NCBI RefSeq assembly: GCF_900116195.1
Contig: NZ_FOZW01000013.1
Coordinates: 62,001-126,000, forward strand
Length of the DNA stretch: 64,000 nt
From: Alloyangia pacifica
Lineage (GTDB): Bacteria > Pseudomonadota > Alphaproteobacteria > Rhodobacterales > Rhodobacteraceae
Direction: 5' to 3'
The notes below the pieces were generated by a model. The model did no database searches, was not told the origin of the DNA, and saw nothing but the letters and a program-made list of their open reading frames with translations. The position numbers and the translations under genes are program-made. Positions 27,213 through 36,224 of the stretch are shown in pieces (the first letter of the stretch is position 1; the number at the start of each line of letters is the position of its first letter).

Positions 27213-28114
27213 CGTGCCACCAGCTCGTAGATCTCGGACGGGGTGATGAAGAGATCGAGCGCCAGCTTGCCACAGACCAGCAGCACCAGCGAGGCTAGCG
27301 CAATGCGCAGCTGCTCGGCCTTCAGCCGGGTGCCGAAGGCAGTGCCGATCTGCGCGCCGATGACGCCGCCGAGGATCAGCACCAGCGCCAGCATGATGTC
27401 TACGGTGTAGTTTGTCGTGGCGTGCAGCAGGGTGGTGAAGGCGGTGACGAAGATGATCTGAAACAGCGAGGTGCCGACGACCACTTTCGTTGGCATGCCC
27501 AGCAGATAGATCATCGCAGGCACCATGATGAAGCCGCCGCCGACGCCCATGATCGCCGAGAGCACGCCCACCGACAGTCCGACCAGCATCGGCGGGATCG
27601 CCGAGATGTAGAGCCCCGAAGTGCGGAAGCGCATCTTGAAGGGCAGCCCGTGCACCCAGCCATGATGGCGGCGCTTCCGCGGGGCACCCTTGCGCGATTT
27701 GAAGATGGCGTTGAGGCTCTCGATGAACATCAGCCCGCCGATGATGCCGAGGAAGACGACGTAGCAGAGCCGCACCAGCAGGTCGACTTGGCCGAGCCCC
27801 TTCAGCAGGTTGAAGATCCACACCCCGAGCGCCGCGCCGATCAGGCCCCCGGCGAGCAGCACGAGGCCCATGCGCAAATCCACGGTCTTGCGCTTGAAAT
27901 GTGCCAGAACGCCGGAGATGGAGCTGGCGACGATCTGGTTCGCGCCGGTCGCCACGGCCACCGCCGGCGGAATGCCCATGAAGAAGAGCAGGGGCGTGAT
28001 CAGGAAGCCGCCGCCAACGCCGAACATGCCCGACAGCACGCCGACCATCCCGCCCAGCCCGAGGAGCAGGAAGACGTTGACCGAGACTTCGGCGATGGGG
28101 AGGTAAATCTGCAT
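27209..28114 (-). CDS. TauE/SafE family sulfite/organosulfonate exporter
   Basis: A 301-residue polytopic permease with eight or nine transmembrane helices and the duplicated family motif, first as GGMVGVLSGMFGVGGGFLITPLL near residue 20 and again as VGVLSAIMGVGGGFIMVPAM. Characterised members export sulfite, sulfoacetate or similar anions released during organosulfonate degradation. No sulfonate catabolic gene is in the window, so substrate is open. It heads the exporter-TIGR02186-thioesterase minus-strand operon. Confidence 0.92.
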   Translation of the reverse strand: MQIYLPIAEVSVNVFLLLGLGGMVGVLSGMFGVGGGFLITPLLFFMGIPPAVAVATGANQIVASSISGVLAHFKRKTVDLRMGLVLLAGGLIGAALGVWIFNLLKGLGQVDLLVRLCYVVFLGIIGGLMFIESLNAIFKSRKGAPRKRRHHGWVHGLPFKMRFRTSGLYISAIPPMLVGLSVGVLSAIMGVGGGFIMVPAMIYLLGMPTKVVVGTSLFQIIFVTAFTTLLHATTNYTVDIMLALVLILGGVIGAQIGTAFGTRLKAEQLRIALASLVLLVCGKLALDLFITPSEIYELVAR

Positions 28115-28577
28115 GGCCAGACTTTGCTTGTGCCGTGCCGATTTGGCAACCGACAGGGATGTGTTCTGCGCACGGAAGATGCTGCGCCGCGGCGCTTTTC
28201 ACACAGCCCGGTCGAGGCGCCGCGCGCAGCCGCTCCGGCGCTTCAGGTTCCGCCGGATCCGGGCCCAGCTTTGCGGTCGCTATGATGACCTAACGGAAGC
28301 TGCCGGGGCCCGGACGAATATGCCGAAACAATGCTGAGACATCAAGGCGCGGTTGGTGTAGCGGTGATGGTTTTGTTAATTATTACAGCGCCTTGAGTAA
28401 AAAATTCCTTTGATACAATTCGTTAGATTCGGGCAAAGATCACGAAAACATTGACGCTCACGCTGGCCGAACCCCTTAATGGGGATGACTCGCAAAAATG
28501 CGCGTCCCGAGCTGCGGAGGAGGTGGCGCGGGACGTCCGGGAGTAAGCACGTACCGGGAGCCAAGGGAGGAGACAAA
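28115..28577. other. Divergent intergenic region with an AT-rich core
   Basis: This 463-base region separates the minus-strand exporter operon from the plus-strand ligase/importer operon and contains no gene I can support. An unusually AT-rich core lies around 28370-28430 (GTTAATTATTACAG and nearby A/T runs), suggesting promoters or a nucleoid-protein site. A possible promoter for the plus-strand operon is at 28451-28480. Confidence 0.5.
28451..28480 (+). promoter_or_regulatory. Possible sigma-70 promoter of the ligase/importer operon
   Basis: TTGACG (28451-28456) and CTTAAT (28475-28480) are separated by 18 bases and lie about 100 bases before the ligase start. The -35 match is good and the -10 match weak. 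Confidence 0.3.
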
Positions 28578-30551
28578 TTGGCTTACATGTCCGAGGGCGC
28601 AGCGGGGCTGCGCTCTATTCCGGCCCTGTTGCAGCGCAATGCTACACGCTTTGCCGGCCGCCCGGCCTACCGGGAGAAGGAATTCGGCATCTGGCAGAGC
28701 TGGAGCTGGGCCGACACGCAGGAGGAGATCGAGGCCTTTGCACTGGGCCTGCTGAACCTCGGTGTCGCGCCGGGTGACCACGTCGCCGTCATCGGTCGCA
28801 ACCGCCCGACGCTCTACTGGTCCATGGTCGCGGCGCAGATGGCCGGGGCGGTGCCGGTGCCGCTCTACCAAGACGCGGTGGCCGAAGAGATGGAATACGT
28901 GCTGCAGCATTGCGGCGCACGCTTCGTCATTGCCGCCGATCAGGAGCAGGTCGACAAGGTCATCGAGATCCAGGATGACCTGCACCAGTTCGAGCACATG
29001 ATCTACGTCGATCCGCGCGGCATGCGGAAATACGACCACCGCGCGCTGCACGACTACGCCCATGTTCAGGCGCAGGGCCGCGCCGCCCGCGACGAGTTGA
29101 TCGGCGAGCTCGACCGCCGTCGCGACGCACTTGGCTACGACGACACCTGCGTGATGCTCTACACCTCCGGCACCACCGGCAAGCCAAAGGGCGTGGTGCT
29201 GTCCAATCGCAACATCATCGAGACCGCCAAGTCCTCGTCCGAGTTCGACCACCTGAGCCCCGGTGAGGAGGTTCTGGCCTATCTCCCCATGGCCTGGGTC
29301 GGCGATTTCATCTTCTCGATCGGTCAGGCCTACTGGAACGGATTCTGCGTCAACTGCCCCGAGTCCGCCGAGACGATGATGACCGACCTGCGAGAGATCG
29401 CGCCGAGTTATTATTTCGCTCCGCCAAGGGTTTTCGAGACGCAGCTCACCCAGATCATGATCCGTATGGAGGACGCGGGCGGCTTCAAGCGCAAGCTGTT
29501 CCACCACTTCCTCAACCACGCCAAGGTGGTGGGTCCGAAGATCCTCGACGGCAAGCCGGTGGGGATGTTCGAGCGGCTCAAGTATGCACTCGGTGAATTC
29601 ATGGTCTACGGGCCGCTGAAGAACACGCTGGGCTTCAGCCGGGTGCGCGTCGGCTACACCGCGGGCGAGGCGATCGGGCCGGAGATCTTCGATTTCTACC
29701 GGGCATTGGGGATCAACCTCAAGCAGCTCTACGGCCAGACCGAGGCCTCGGTCTTCATCACCCAGCAGCCGGACAACGAGGTGCGGCCCGACACGGTGGG
29801 CGTGCCGTCGCCCGGCGTCGAAATCCGCATCGCCGAGAGCGGCGAGGTCTTCTACCGCTCGCCCGGCGTCTTCGTGGAATACTACAAGAATGCCGACAGC
29901 ACCGCGGGCACCAAGGATGCCGAGGGCTGGGTCGCCACCGGCGACGCGGGCTTCATCGAGGAAGCCACGGGCCACCTGCGCATCATCGACCGCGCCAAGG
30001 ACGTGGGCAAGATGGCGGACGGTGCGCTGTTTGCACCCAAGTACGTGGAAAACAAGCTCAAGTTCTTCCCCAACATCCTCGAGGCCGTGGTCTTCGGCAA
30101 TGGCCGCGACCGCTGCACCGCCTTCATCAACATCGACCTCACCGCGGTGGGCAACTGGGCCGAGCGCAACAACATCGCCTATGCCTCCTACCAGGAGCTG
30201 GCAGGACACCCGCAGGTGCTGGAGACGATCCAGCGCCATGTCGAGGAGGTGAATGCCTCCGTGGCTCAGGACGAGATGCTCTCGGGCTGCCAGATCCACC
30301 GCTTTCTGGTGCTGCACAAGGAGCTGGACGCCGATGACGGCGAGCTGACCCGCACCCGCAAGGTGCGTCGCAACATCATCGCCGAGAAATACGCCGACCT
30401 GCTCACCGCGCTCTACGACGGCTCGGAGAGCATCTACACCGAGACCGAGGTGACCTACGAGGACGGGCGCAAGGGCCGGATTAAGGCGACGCTGGCGATC
30501 CGCGACGCGCAGGTGGTGCCGGTGGCACCGATGAAGGTGGCGGCGGAATGA
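28578..30551 (+). CDS. AMP-binding long-chain-type acyl-CoA synthetase
   Basis: A 657-residue adenylate-forming ligase that would couple a carboxylic acid to CoA with ATP. The phosphate-binding loop is MLYTSGTTGKPKG (about 193-205), followed by the YGQTEAS motif and the hinge VATGDAGF. GGAGG at 28566-28570 is seven bases from TTG 28578 and sixteen from ATG 28587, so I prefer the TTG start; the ATG would make a protein three residues shorter. The family often clusters with Liv-type importers, which suggests vectorial uptake and activation of an imported acid. The gene overlaps the next one by ATGA if that gene starts at 30548. Confidence 0.92.
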   Translation: MAYMSEGAAGLRSIPALLQRNATRFAGRPAYREKEFGIWQSWSWADTQEEIEAFALGLLNLGVAPGDHVAVIGRNRPTLYWSMVAAQMAGAVPVPLYQDAVAEEMEYVLQHCGARFVIAADQEQVDKVIEIQDDLHQFEHMIYVDPRGMRKYDHRALHDYAHVQAQGRAARDELIGELDRRRDALGYDDTCVMLYTSGTTGKPKGVVLSNRNIIETAKSSSEFDHLSPGEEVLAYLPMAWVGDFIFSIGQAYWNGFCVNCPESAETMMTDLREIAPSYYFAPPRVFETQLTQIMIRMEDAGGFKRKLFHHFLNHAKVVGPKILDGKPVGMFERLKYALGEFMVYGPLKNTLGFSRVRVGYTAGEAIGPEIFDFYRALGINLKQLYGQTEASVFITQQPDNEVRPDTVGVPSPGVEIRIAESGEVFYRSPGVFVEYYKNADSTAGTKDAEGWVATGDAGFIEEATGHLRIIDRAKDVGKMADGALFAPKYVENKLKFFPNILEAVVFGNGRDRCTAFINIDLTAVGNWAERNNIAYASYQELAGHPQVLETIQRHVEEVNASVAQDEMLSGCQIHRFLVLHKELDADDGELTRTRKVRRNIIAEKYADLLTALYDGSESIYTETEVTYEDGRKGRIKATLAIRDAQVVPVAPMKVAAE

Positions 30552-30567
30552 TGGACGGGTCGGGTCT

Positions 30568-30589
30568 GAGTATTTCAGGGAAAGATGAA
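30568..30589 (+). repeat. Copy of a short dispersed repeat (GAGTATTT..GGGAAAGATGAA)
   Basis: This matches the copy at 32431-32451 except for one inserted A. It lies in the 5' part of the longest frame of the ATPase gene, which argues for a later ATPase start. I remember similar short repeats between genes in other Rhodobacteraceae. Confidence 0.55.
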
Positions 30590-30601
30590 AGGCGGGATGC
30601 C

Positions 30602-31423
30602 GTGAAGGATGCCAGCAAAGAGGTGGGATACGTCACCGAGGATGGACGGCAGATCGGCGGCGTGCTGATGGAGCTGCGCAATATCACCCTGAAGTTCGGC
30701 GGGGTCGTGGCGATCAAGGACATCTCTTTCGACATCCGCGAGGGCGAGATCCGGGCGATCATCGGGCCGAACGGCGCGGGCAAGTCCTCGATGCTCAACA
30801 TCATTTCGGGCTTTTACACGCCCTCCGAGGGCGAGCTCTGGTACAAGGGCGCCAAACGCCCGCCGATGAAGCCATACGAGGTGGCACGGCTGGGCGTGGC
30901 GCGGACCTTCCAGAACATCGCGCTCTTCGAGGGGATGACGGTGCTCGACAACGTCATGACCGGACGGCTGACCCACATGAAGGCGGGCATCGCCAGCCAG
31001 GCGATCTGGTGGGGCCGCGCCCGCGACGAGGAGATTGCCAACCGCGAGATCGTCGAGAAGGTCATCGATTTTCTCGAGATCCAGAACATCCGCAAGACGC
31101 CGGTGGGGCGACTGCCCTATGGCCTGAAGAAACGCGTCGAGCTGGCGCGGGCGCTGGCCGCCGAGCCGTCGCTCTTGCTGCTCGACGAGCCGATGGCGGG
31201 GATGAATGTCGAGGAGAAGGAGGACATGAGCCGCTTCATCCTCGATGTGAACGACGAGTTCGGCACCACCATCTGCCTGATTGAGCACGACATGGGCGTG
31301 GTCATGGACCTGAGCGACCGGGTGGTCGTGATGGATTACGGCAAGAAGATCGGCGACGGCCCGCCCGAAGAGGTGCGGCAGAACCAGGACGTGATCGACG
31401 CCTATCTTGGCGTGGCGCATTGA
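30602..31423 (+). CDS. Liv-type ABC transporter ATPase (LivG-like)
   Basis: A 273-residue ATPase of the branched-chain amino-acid/aromatic-acid importer class. Walker A is GPNGAGKSS, the signature reads LPYGLKKRVELARAL (divergent from LSGGQ, usual for LivG), and Walker B is LLLLDEPMAGM. The C-terminal LivG extension ends VIDAYLGVAH. I choose GTG 30602. The upstream ATG 30548 overlaps the ligase stop as ATGA but would translate through a dispersed repeat. The family-like part begins at VGYVTEDGR, just after the GTG. The start is the uncertain point. Confidence 0.9.
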   Translation: MKDASKEVGYVTEDGRQIGGVLMELRNITLKFGGVVAIKDISFDIREGEIRAIIGPNGAGKSSMLNIISGFYTPSEGELWYKGAKRPPMKPYEVARLGVARTFQNIALFEGMTVLDNVMTGRLTHMKAGIASQAIWWGRARDEEIANREIVEKVIDFLEIQNIRKTPVGRLPYGLKKRVELARALAAEPSLLLLDEPMAGMNVEEKEDMSRFILDVNDEFGTTICLIEHDMGVVMDLSDRVVVMDYGKKIGDGPPEEVRQNQDVIDAYLGVAH

Positions 31424-31436
31424 GGGAGCAGGCGAC

Positions 31437-32390
31437 ATGCTGAACGACATCTTCATCCAGCCCTTTGCCGACATGTTCGCGGCGCCGGACTTCCTGCTGC
31501 AGGTGCTCTGGGAAGGGCTTGTCTCGGGCATCCTCTACGCGCTGATCGCGCTCGGCTTCGTGCTGATCTTCCGCAGTTCGCGGATCTTCAACTTTGCGCA
31601 GGGCATCATGGTCGTGTTCGCGGCGCTGACGCTCGTCGGGCTGCATGCCATGGGCATTCCGGCCTGGATCAGCGTGGCGCTGACCTTGGCAGTGATGTTC
31701 GTCCTGGCGGTCTCGATCGAGCGGGTGGTACTGCGGCCGCTGGTCGGCCAGCCGGACATCATCCTCTTCATGGCCACCATCGGCATCACGCTGTTCCTGA
31801 TCGGCTTCGGCGAGATCATCTTCGGCGGCGAGAACAAGGTGATGATCACCGAGGAGCTGGGCATTCCCACGGACTCGGTGGTGCTGGAACCCTGGGGCGG
31901 GCTGCTGATCCTCGAACAGAAGGATATCACGGCGGTCGTGGTCGCGGGTCTGCTGGTGGTGGCGCTGCTGCTCTTTCTCGGCAAGACCCGCATGGGCCGC
32001 GCCATCCGCGCGCTTGGCGACGATCACCAGGCGGCGCTCTCGGTGGGCATCTCGCTGCAGACGATCTGGGTGCTGGTCTGGTTCATCGCGGGCATCATCG
32101 CGCTGGTCACCGGCATCGCCTGGGGCGCGCGTGCAGGGGTGAGCTTCGCCTTGGAAGTCATTGCTTACAAAGCGCTTCCGGTTCTTATGCTGGGCGGTCT
32201 CGAAAGCATCACCGGGGCGATCATCGGCGGGCTTATGATCGGTATGCTGGAGAAGCTCTTCGAGATCTACTGGGGCCAGCCGCTGATGGGCGGCAATACC
32301 GAGACCTGGTTCGCCTTCGTTCTGGCGCTGATCGTGCTGCTGTTCCGCCCGCAGGGGCTGTTCGGGGAGCGCATCATCGAGAGGGTCTAG
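31437..32390 (+). CDS. Liv-type ABC transporter permease (LivH-like)
   Basis: A 317-residue inner-membrane permease with about eight transmembrane helices. GLVSGILYALIALGFVLIFR at the start and the RAIRALGDDHQAALSVGI loop that contacts the ATPase are standard LivH features. The start is ATG 31437, preceded by GGGAGCA, with 13 bases from the ATPase stop. It pairs with the second permease at 32882. Confidence 0.93.
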   Translation: MLNDIFIQPFADMFAAPDFLLQVLWEGLVSGILYALIALGFVLIFRSSRIFNFAQGIMVVFAALTLVGLHAMGIPAWISVALTLAVMFVLAVSIERVVLRPLVGQPDIILFMATIGITLFLIGFGEIIFGGENKVMITEELGIPTDSVVLEPWGGLLILEQKDITAVVVAGLLVVALLLFLGKTRMGRAIRALGDDHQAALSVGISLQTIWVLVWFIAGIIALVTGIAWGARAGVSFALEVIAYKALPVLMLGGLESITGAIIGGLMIGMLEKLFEIYWGQPLMGGNTETWFAFVLALIVLLFRPQGLFGERIIERV

Positions 32391-32430
32391 GGCCGCTCCC
32401 GGCGGGGCCTCGATGTGGGGCCTCCGGCGG

Positions 32431-32451
32431 GAGTATTTCGGGAAAGATGAA
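32431..32451 (+). repeat. Copy of the short dispersed repeat with CCTCCGGCGG flank
   Basis: GAGTATTTCGGGAAAGATGAA preceded by CCTCCGGCGG, in the 150-base gap after the LivH-like gene. A diverged copy (GCGTATTTGCGGAACGATGATG) follows at 32497-32518, and a shorter remnant precedes the second ATPase at 35347. Confidence 0.6.
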
Positions 32452-32540
32452 GGCATCGGTGTGCTGGCCCGGCGGTCGGGGGCGGCAAGCTGGGATGCGT
32501 ATTTGCGGAACGATGATGGCGCAGGGGAGGCGCTGGTGAC

Positions 32541-32774
32541 ATGGCGAAACTTGTGGCGGTGCTGAACGTGGTGGCCTGGGCGGGCTTCTGGGCCTTCGGC
32601 TACCTCGCGTTGACCGGCAGCGAGGGGCACGTGCTGCCGGCGCTGCTGCTGGCGGCGGCGGGGGGCGCGGCGGGCCTCTGGGCCTGGTTCTGGCTGGTGC
32701 GGCACTCGGAGGCGACGGGCTACGCGGTGCCACCGAAGCGCGCCTACCCCGAAGAGACGCACGGACCCGCCTGA
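32541..32774 (+). CDS. Small two-helix membrane protein inside the importer operon
   Basis: A 77-residue protein with two hydrophobic helices (about 5-26 and 32-54), a short loop with SEGHV, and a polar C-terminal tail. GGGGAGG is about 15 bases before ATG 32541, so the ribosome site is loosely spaced. It sits between the two permease genes on the same strand. I recognise no named family. It may be an accessory subunit or chaperone of the importer; the operon position is the only support. Confidence 0.72.
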   Translation: MAKLVAVLNVVAWAGFWAFGYLALTGSEGHVLPALLLAAAGGAAGLWAWFWLVRHSEATGYAVPPKRAYPEETHGPA

Positions 32775-32881
32775 CGCCGGTCCGGCAAAGATACAGGGTC
32801 GCGTGACCGGGGAAGAGGAGCCCCGGACCCGCGGCAGGACCTGAAGGAGCGGCGCAGAGGCGCCGGGAGAGGGAGAGACGG

Positions 32882-33958
32882 ATGCTCTATCGCACGGCGG
32901 GGCAATTCAAGACGAGTTACAAGTCGGACATGGCGCTGTTCCCGGTCCGCCAGGACGCGGTGCTGCTGATGGTGATCCTCGGCTTTGCCTGGGTGGTCTT
33001 CCCGCTCACCGCGAGCGAGTTCGCCTTCCAGACATTGCTGATCCCGATCCTGATCTACGCGCTGGCGGCGCAGGGGCTGAACATCCTGACGGGATATGCC
33101 GGGCAGCTGTCGCTGGGCACCGCGGCCTTCATGGGCGTGGGTGCCTATGCCTGCTACAAGCTGGTGACGCTGTTTCCCTGGATGAACCCGGTGGTGGCGA
33201 TCCTGCTGTCGGGCTTCTTCAGCGCCGGCGTCGGCGTGGCCTTCGGTATTCCCTCCTTGCGGATCAAGGGGTTCTATCTCGCGATTGCCACGCTGGCGGC
33301 GCAGTTCTTCCTGGTCTGGCTCTTCGAGAAATGGGGTTGGCTCTACAATTACAACGCCTCGGGCGCGATCCAGGTGCCGAACCTCGAGATGTTCGGGACC
33401 TACGTCGCCGGGCCGCAGGCGAGCTCGATCGTGCAGTATTACGTGGTGCTGGTGGTGGTCACCCTGATGACCGTGCTCTGCATCAATCTCACCCGCGGCA
33501 CGCTGGGGCGGAGCTGGAAGGCGACGCGCGACATGGACATCGCCGCCGAGCTCATCGGCATCAACCTGATGCGCTCGAAGCTCACTGCCTTTGCCGTGTC
33601 CTCCTACGTGGTGGGCGTGGCCGGCGCGCTCTTCGTCTTCATGTGGCGCGGCGCGGCGGAGCCCAACCTTTTCGACATTCCGCTGAGTTTCCGCATCCTC
33701 TTCATCGCCATCATCGGCGGGCTAGGATCGATCCTCGGCAACTACCTGGGCGCGATCCTCATCGTCGGCCTGCCGGTGGTGCTGGGCACGGTGCCGCAGG
33801 CGCTGGGGCTGCCGATCAGCTCGGCCATGGTCGAGCATCTCAACATCATGATCGTCGGCGCGCTCATCGTCTTCTTCCTGATCATCGAGCCGCACGGGCT
33901 GGCGCGCCTCTGGGCGCTGATCCGGGAGAAGCTGATCATCTGGCCCTTCCCGCATTGA
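32882..33958 (+). CDS. Liv-type ABC transporter permease (LivM-like)
   Basis: A 358-residue inner-membrane permease with eight to ten transmembrane helices. Diagnostic segments are GLNILTGYAGQLSLGTAAFMGVG in part, and the ATPase-contact loop TRDMDIAAELIGINLMRSK. It completes the pore with the LivH-like subunit. A GGGAGAGGGAGAG ribosome site precedes the ATG. The 107-base gap upstream has only short G-rich sequence. Confidence 0.93.
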   Translation: MLYRTAGQFKTSYKSDMALFPVRQDAVLLMVILGFAWVVFPLTASEFAFQTLLIPILIYALAAQGLNILTGYAGQLSLGTAAFMGVGAYACYKLVTLFPWMNPVVAILLSGFFSAGVGVAFGIPSLRIKGFYLAIATLAAQFFLVWLFEKWGWLYNYNASGAIQVPNLEMFGTYVAGPQASSIVQYYVVLVVVTLMTVLCINLTRGTLGRSWKATRDMDIAAELIGINLMRSKLTAFAVSSYVVGVAGALFVFMWRGAAEPNLFDIPLSFRILFIAIIGGLGSILGNYLGAILIVGLPVVLGTVPQALGLPISSAMVEHLNIMIVGALIVFFLIIEPHGLARLWALIREKLIIWPFPH

Positions 33959-34011
33959 GGAGGTGCGGGCCGGGCTTTTCACATCATCGAAGATCTCAGG
34001 GAGGAGATAGG

Positions 34012-35304
34012 ATGAAAACGTTGACCAAACTGGCGGGGGCCGCGGCGCTTGGCGCTTTGATGGCGGGGGGCGCGATGGCCGAGGGGCTGTACACACCGAA
34101 CCTCGCCTATCGGACCGGGCCGTTTGCCGCCACCGGCATCCCGCTGATGAACGGGCAGAAGGACTACATGGAACTGATGAACGCCCGTGACGGCGGCATC
34201 GGCGGCATCGCCATCGACTTCGACGAATGCGAGACCGGCTATTCCACCGAGAAGGGAGTCGAGTGCTACGAGAAGACCAAGGGCAAGGCGATCGTGACCC
34301 AGCCCTGGTCCACCGGCATCACGCTGCAGGTGCTGCCGAAGACCAATGTCGACGAGATTCCGATCCTCGCGCCCGGCTACGGCTTCTCGCCGATGGCCGA
34401 CGGCAAGGTGTTCCAATGGGCCTTCAACATCCCGCTGAGCTATTGGGATGGCGCGTCGATCCTGATCAAGTATCTCGGATCGCAAGGGGACCTGAGCGGC
34501 AAGAAGATCGCCTTCCTGCACCTCGACCACCCCTTCGGCAAGGAGCCGCTGCCCTATCTCGAAGCCGCCGCAGAGGCGCAGGGCTTCGAGCTGGTGCCGA
34601 TCCCCGTTGGCCTCAAGGAAATGCAGAACCAGTCGGCGCAATGGTTGCAGATCCGCCGCGAGCGTCCGGATTACGTGATCATGTGGGGCTGGGGCGCGAT
34701 GAATGCCGGCGCCATCACCGAGGCCGTCAAGACCAAGTTCCCGATGGAGAACATGCTGGGGGTCTGGTGGGCCGGGCATGACGCTGACCTGAAGATCGTC
34801 GGCGACGCGGGCAAGGGCTACAAGTCCGTCAGCTGGTCCTTCCCGAACCCCGAGGCGCCGATCATGGCCGACCTGCAGAAATACGTGGTCGAGCCGGGCA
34901 AGACGCTGAGCAATGCCGAGGAAATGTCGGGCGTGTTCTACTCGCGCGGGCTGGTGATCTCCATGGTGCTCGGCGAGGGCATCCGGGTGGCACAGGAGCA
35001 CGCGGGCAAGGCGGAGATTTCTCCGGCGGACCTGCGCTGGGGCCTCGAGAACCTCGACATCACAGAAGAGCGGCTCGAGGAACTGGGGATGACCGGCATG
35101 GTGCCGCCGTTCTCGACCTCGTGCAACAACCACACCGGCCACTCCGGCGGCTGGATCCTCGAATGGGACGGCGAGAAGTTCGTCAAGGCGTCGGATCTCA
35201 TCATGCCGGACAGCGACATGATCGCGCCGCTCGAGGAAAAGGCGGCGATGGACTACGCCGAGGCCAACCAGCCCTGGCCGGTCAACGAAGAGTGCGGCGG
35301 CTGA
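34012..35304 (+). CDS. Liv-type periplasmic substrate-binding protein
   Basis: A 430-residue binding protein with a Sec signal peptide (cleavage after GGAMA, about residue 23). The mature part is a type I periplasmic-binding fold of the branched-chain amino-acid receptor class, longer than classic LivJ/LivK (about 345). The subgroup associates with uptake of aromatic, fatty or short-chain acids. AGGGAGGAGATAGG precedes ATG 34012. It is followed by a strong terminator at 35314-35347, so it is likely expressed above the next gene. Confidence 0.92.
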   Translation: MKTLTKLAGAAALGALMAGGAMAEGLYTPNLAYRTGPFAATGIPLMNGQKDYMELMNARDGGIGGIAIDFDECETGYSTEKGVECYEKTKGKAIVTQPWSTGITLQVLPKTNVDEIPILAPGYGFSPMADGKVFQWAFNIPLSYWDGASILIKYLGSQGDLSGKKIAFLHLDHPFGKEPLPYLEAAAEAQGFELVPIPVGLKEMQNQSAQWLQIRRERPDYVIMWGWGAMNAGAITEAVKTKFPMENMLGVWWAGHDADLKIVGDAGKGYKSVSWSFPNPEAPIMADLQKYVVEPGKTLSNAEEMSGVFYSRGLVISMVLGEGIRVAQEHAGKAEISPADLRWGLENLDITEERLEELGMTGMVPPFSTSCNNHTGHSGGWILEWDGEKFVKASDLIMPDSDMIAPLEEKAAMDYAEANQPWPVNEECGG

Positions 35305-35313
35305 GCTGACACC

Positions 35314-35347
35314 TCCGGCGGCGGCGCATCTGTCGCCGCCGGATTTT
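35314..35347 (+). terminator. Rho-independent terminator between binding protein and second ATPase
   Basis: TCCGGCGGCG pairs perfectly with CGCCGCCGGA over a 10-base loop and is followed by TTTT. It lies ten bases after the binding-protein stop and 23 bases before the next ATG. Confidence 0.85.
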
Positions 35348-35369
35348 GCGTATTTGGAAAGAGAAGAAG

Positions 35370-36224
35370 ATGCTGGACACTGCGCAGACGGGCGAGACCT
35401 CTACCCGCGAGGGGGCGGCGCGCGAGACGCTGCTCGAGGTCAACAATATCGAGGTGATCTACAACCACGTGATCCTCGTGCTGAAGGGCGTGTCGCTCGC
35501 GGTGCCGCGGGGCGGGATCACCGCGCTCCTGGGCGGCAATGGCGCGGGCAAGACCACCACGCTGAAGGCGATCTCGAACCTGCTGCATTCCGAGCGCGGC
35601 GAGGTGACCAAGGGCACGATCTCGTATCGCGGCGAGCGGGTGCAGGACCTCGATCCGGCGGCGCTGGTCAAGCGCGGCGTCATCCAGGTGATGGAGGGGA
35701 GGCACTGTTTCGAGCACCTGACGGTGGAAGAGAACCTGATGACCGGCGCCTTTACCCGGCGCGACGGCAAGGCCGCCGTGCAGCGCGATCTGGAGATGGT
35801 CTACGAGTATTTCCCGCGGCTGAAGGAACGGCGGAAGTCTCAGGCCGGCTATACCTCGGGTGGTGAGCAGCAGATGTGCGCCATTGGCCGGGCGCTGATG
35901 TCGCGGCCGGAAATGGTGCTGCTGGACGAGCCCTCGATGGGGCTGGCGCCGCAGCTGGTGGAGCAGATCTTCGAGATCGTGAAGGCGGTGAACGAGGGCG
36001 AGGGCGTGTCCTTCCTGCTGGCCGAGCAGAACACCAATGTGGCGCTGCGCTACGCCCACTACGGCTACATCCTCGAGAACGGCCGGGTGGTGATGGACGG
36101 GCCTGCGCAGGCGCTGCGCGAGAACCCGGACGTGAAGGAGTTCTACCTCGGCATGTCCGACGAGGGCCGGAAATCCTTCCGCGACGTGCGCTCCTACCGC
36201 CGCCGCAAGCGGTGGCTGGCGTGA
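35370..36224 (+). CDS. Liv-type ABC transporter ATPase (LivF-like)
   Basis: A 284-residue ATPase, second motor subunit of the importer. Walker A is GGNGAGKTTT, the signature reads YTSGGEQQM, and Walker B is MVLLDEPSMGLAP, which is characteristic of LivF. The start is ATG 35370 after AGAGAAGAAG. Its stop is directly followed by the ATG of the phosphodiesterase gene with no base between. Confidence 0.93.
   Translation: MLDTAQTGETSTREGAARETLLEVNNIEVIYNHVILVLKGVSLAVPRGGITALLGGNGAGKTTTLKAISNLLHSERGEVTKGTISYRGERVQDLDPAALVKRGVIQVMEGRHCFEHLTVEENLMTGAFTRRDGKAAVQRDLEMVYEYFPRLKERRKSQAGYTSGGEQQMCAIGRALMSRPEMVLLDEPSMGLAPQLVEQIFEIVKAVNEGEGVSFLLAEQNTNVALRYAHYGYILENGRVVMDGPAQALRENPDVKEFYLGMSDEGRKSFRDVRSYRRRKRWLA

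Noticed and set aside
28476-30317. 613-codon minus-strand open frame
   Set aside because: It mirrors the acyl-CoA synthetase on the other strand; the plus-strand protein has intact motifs, while this one is compositionally odd.
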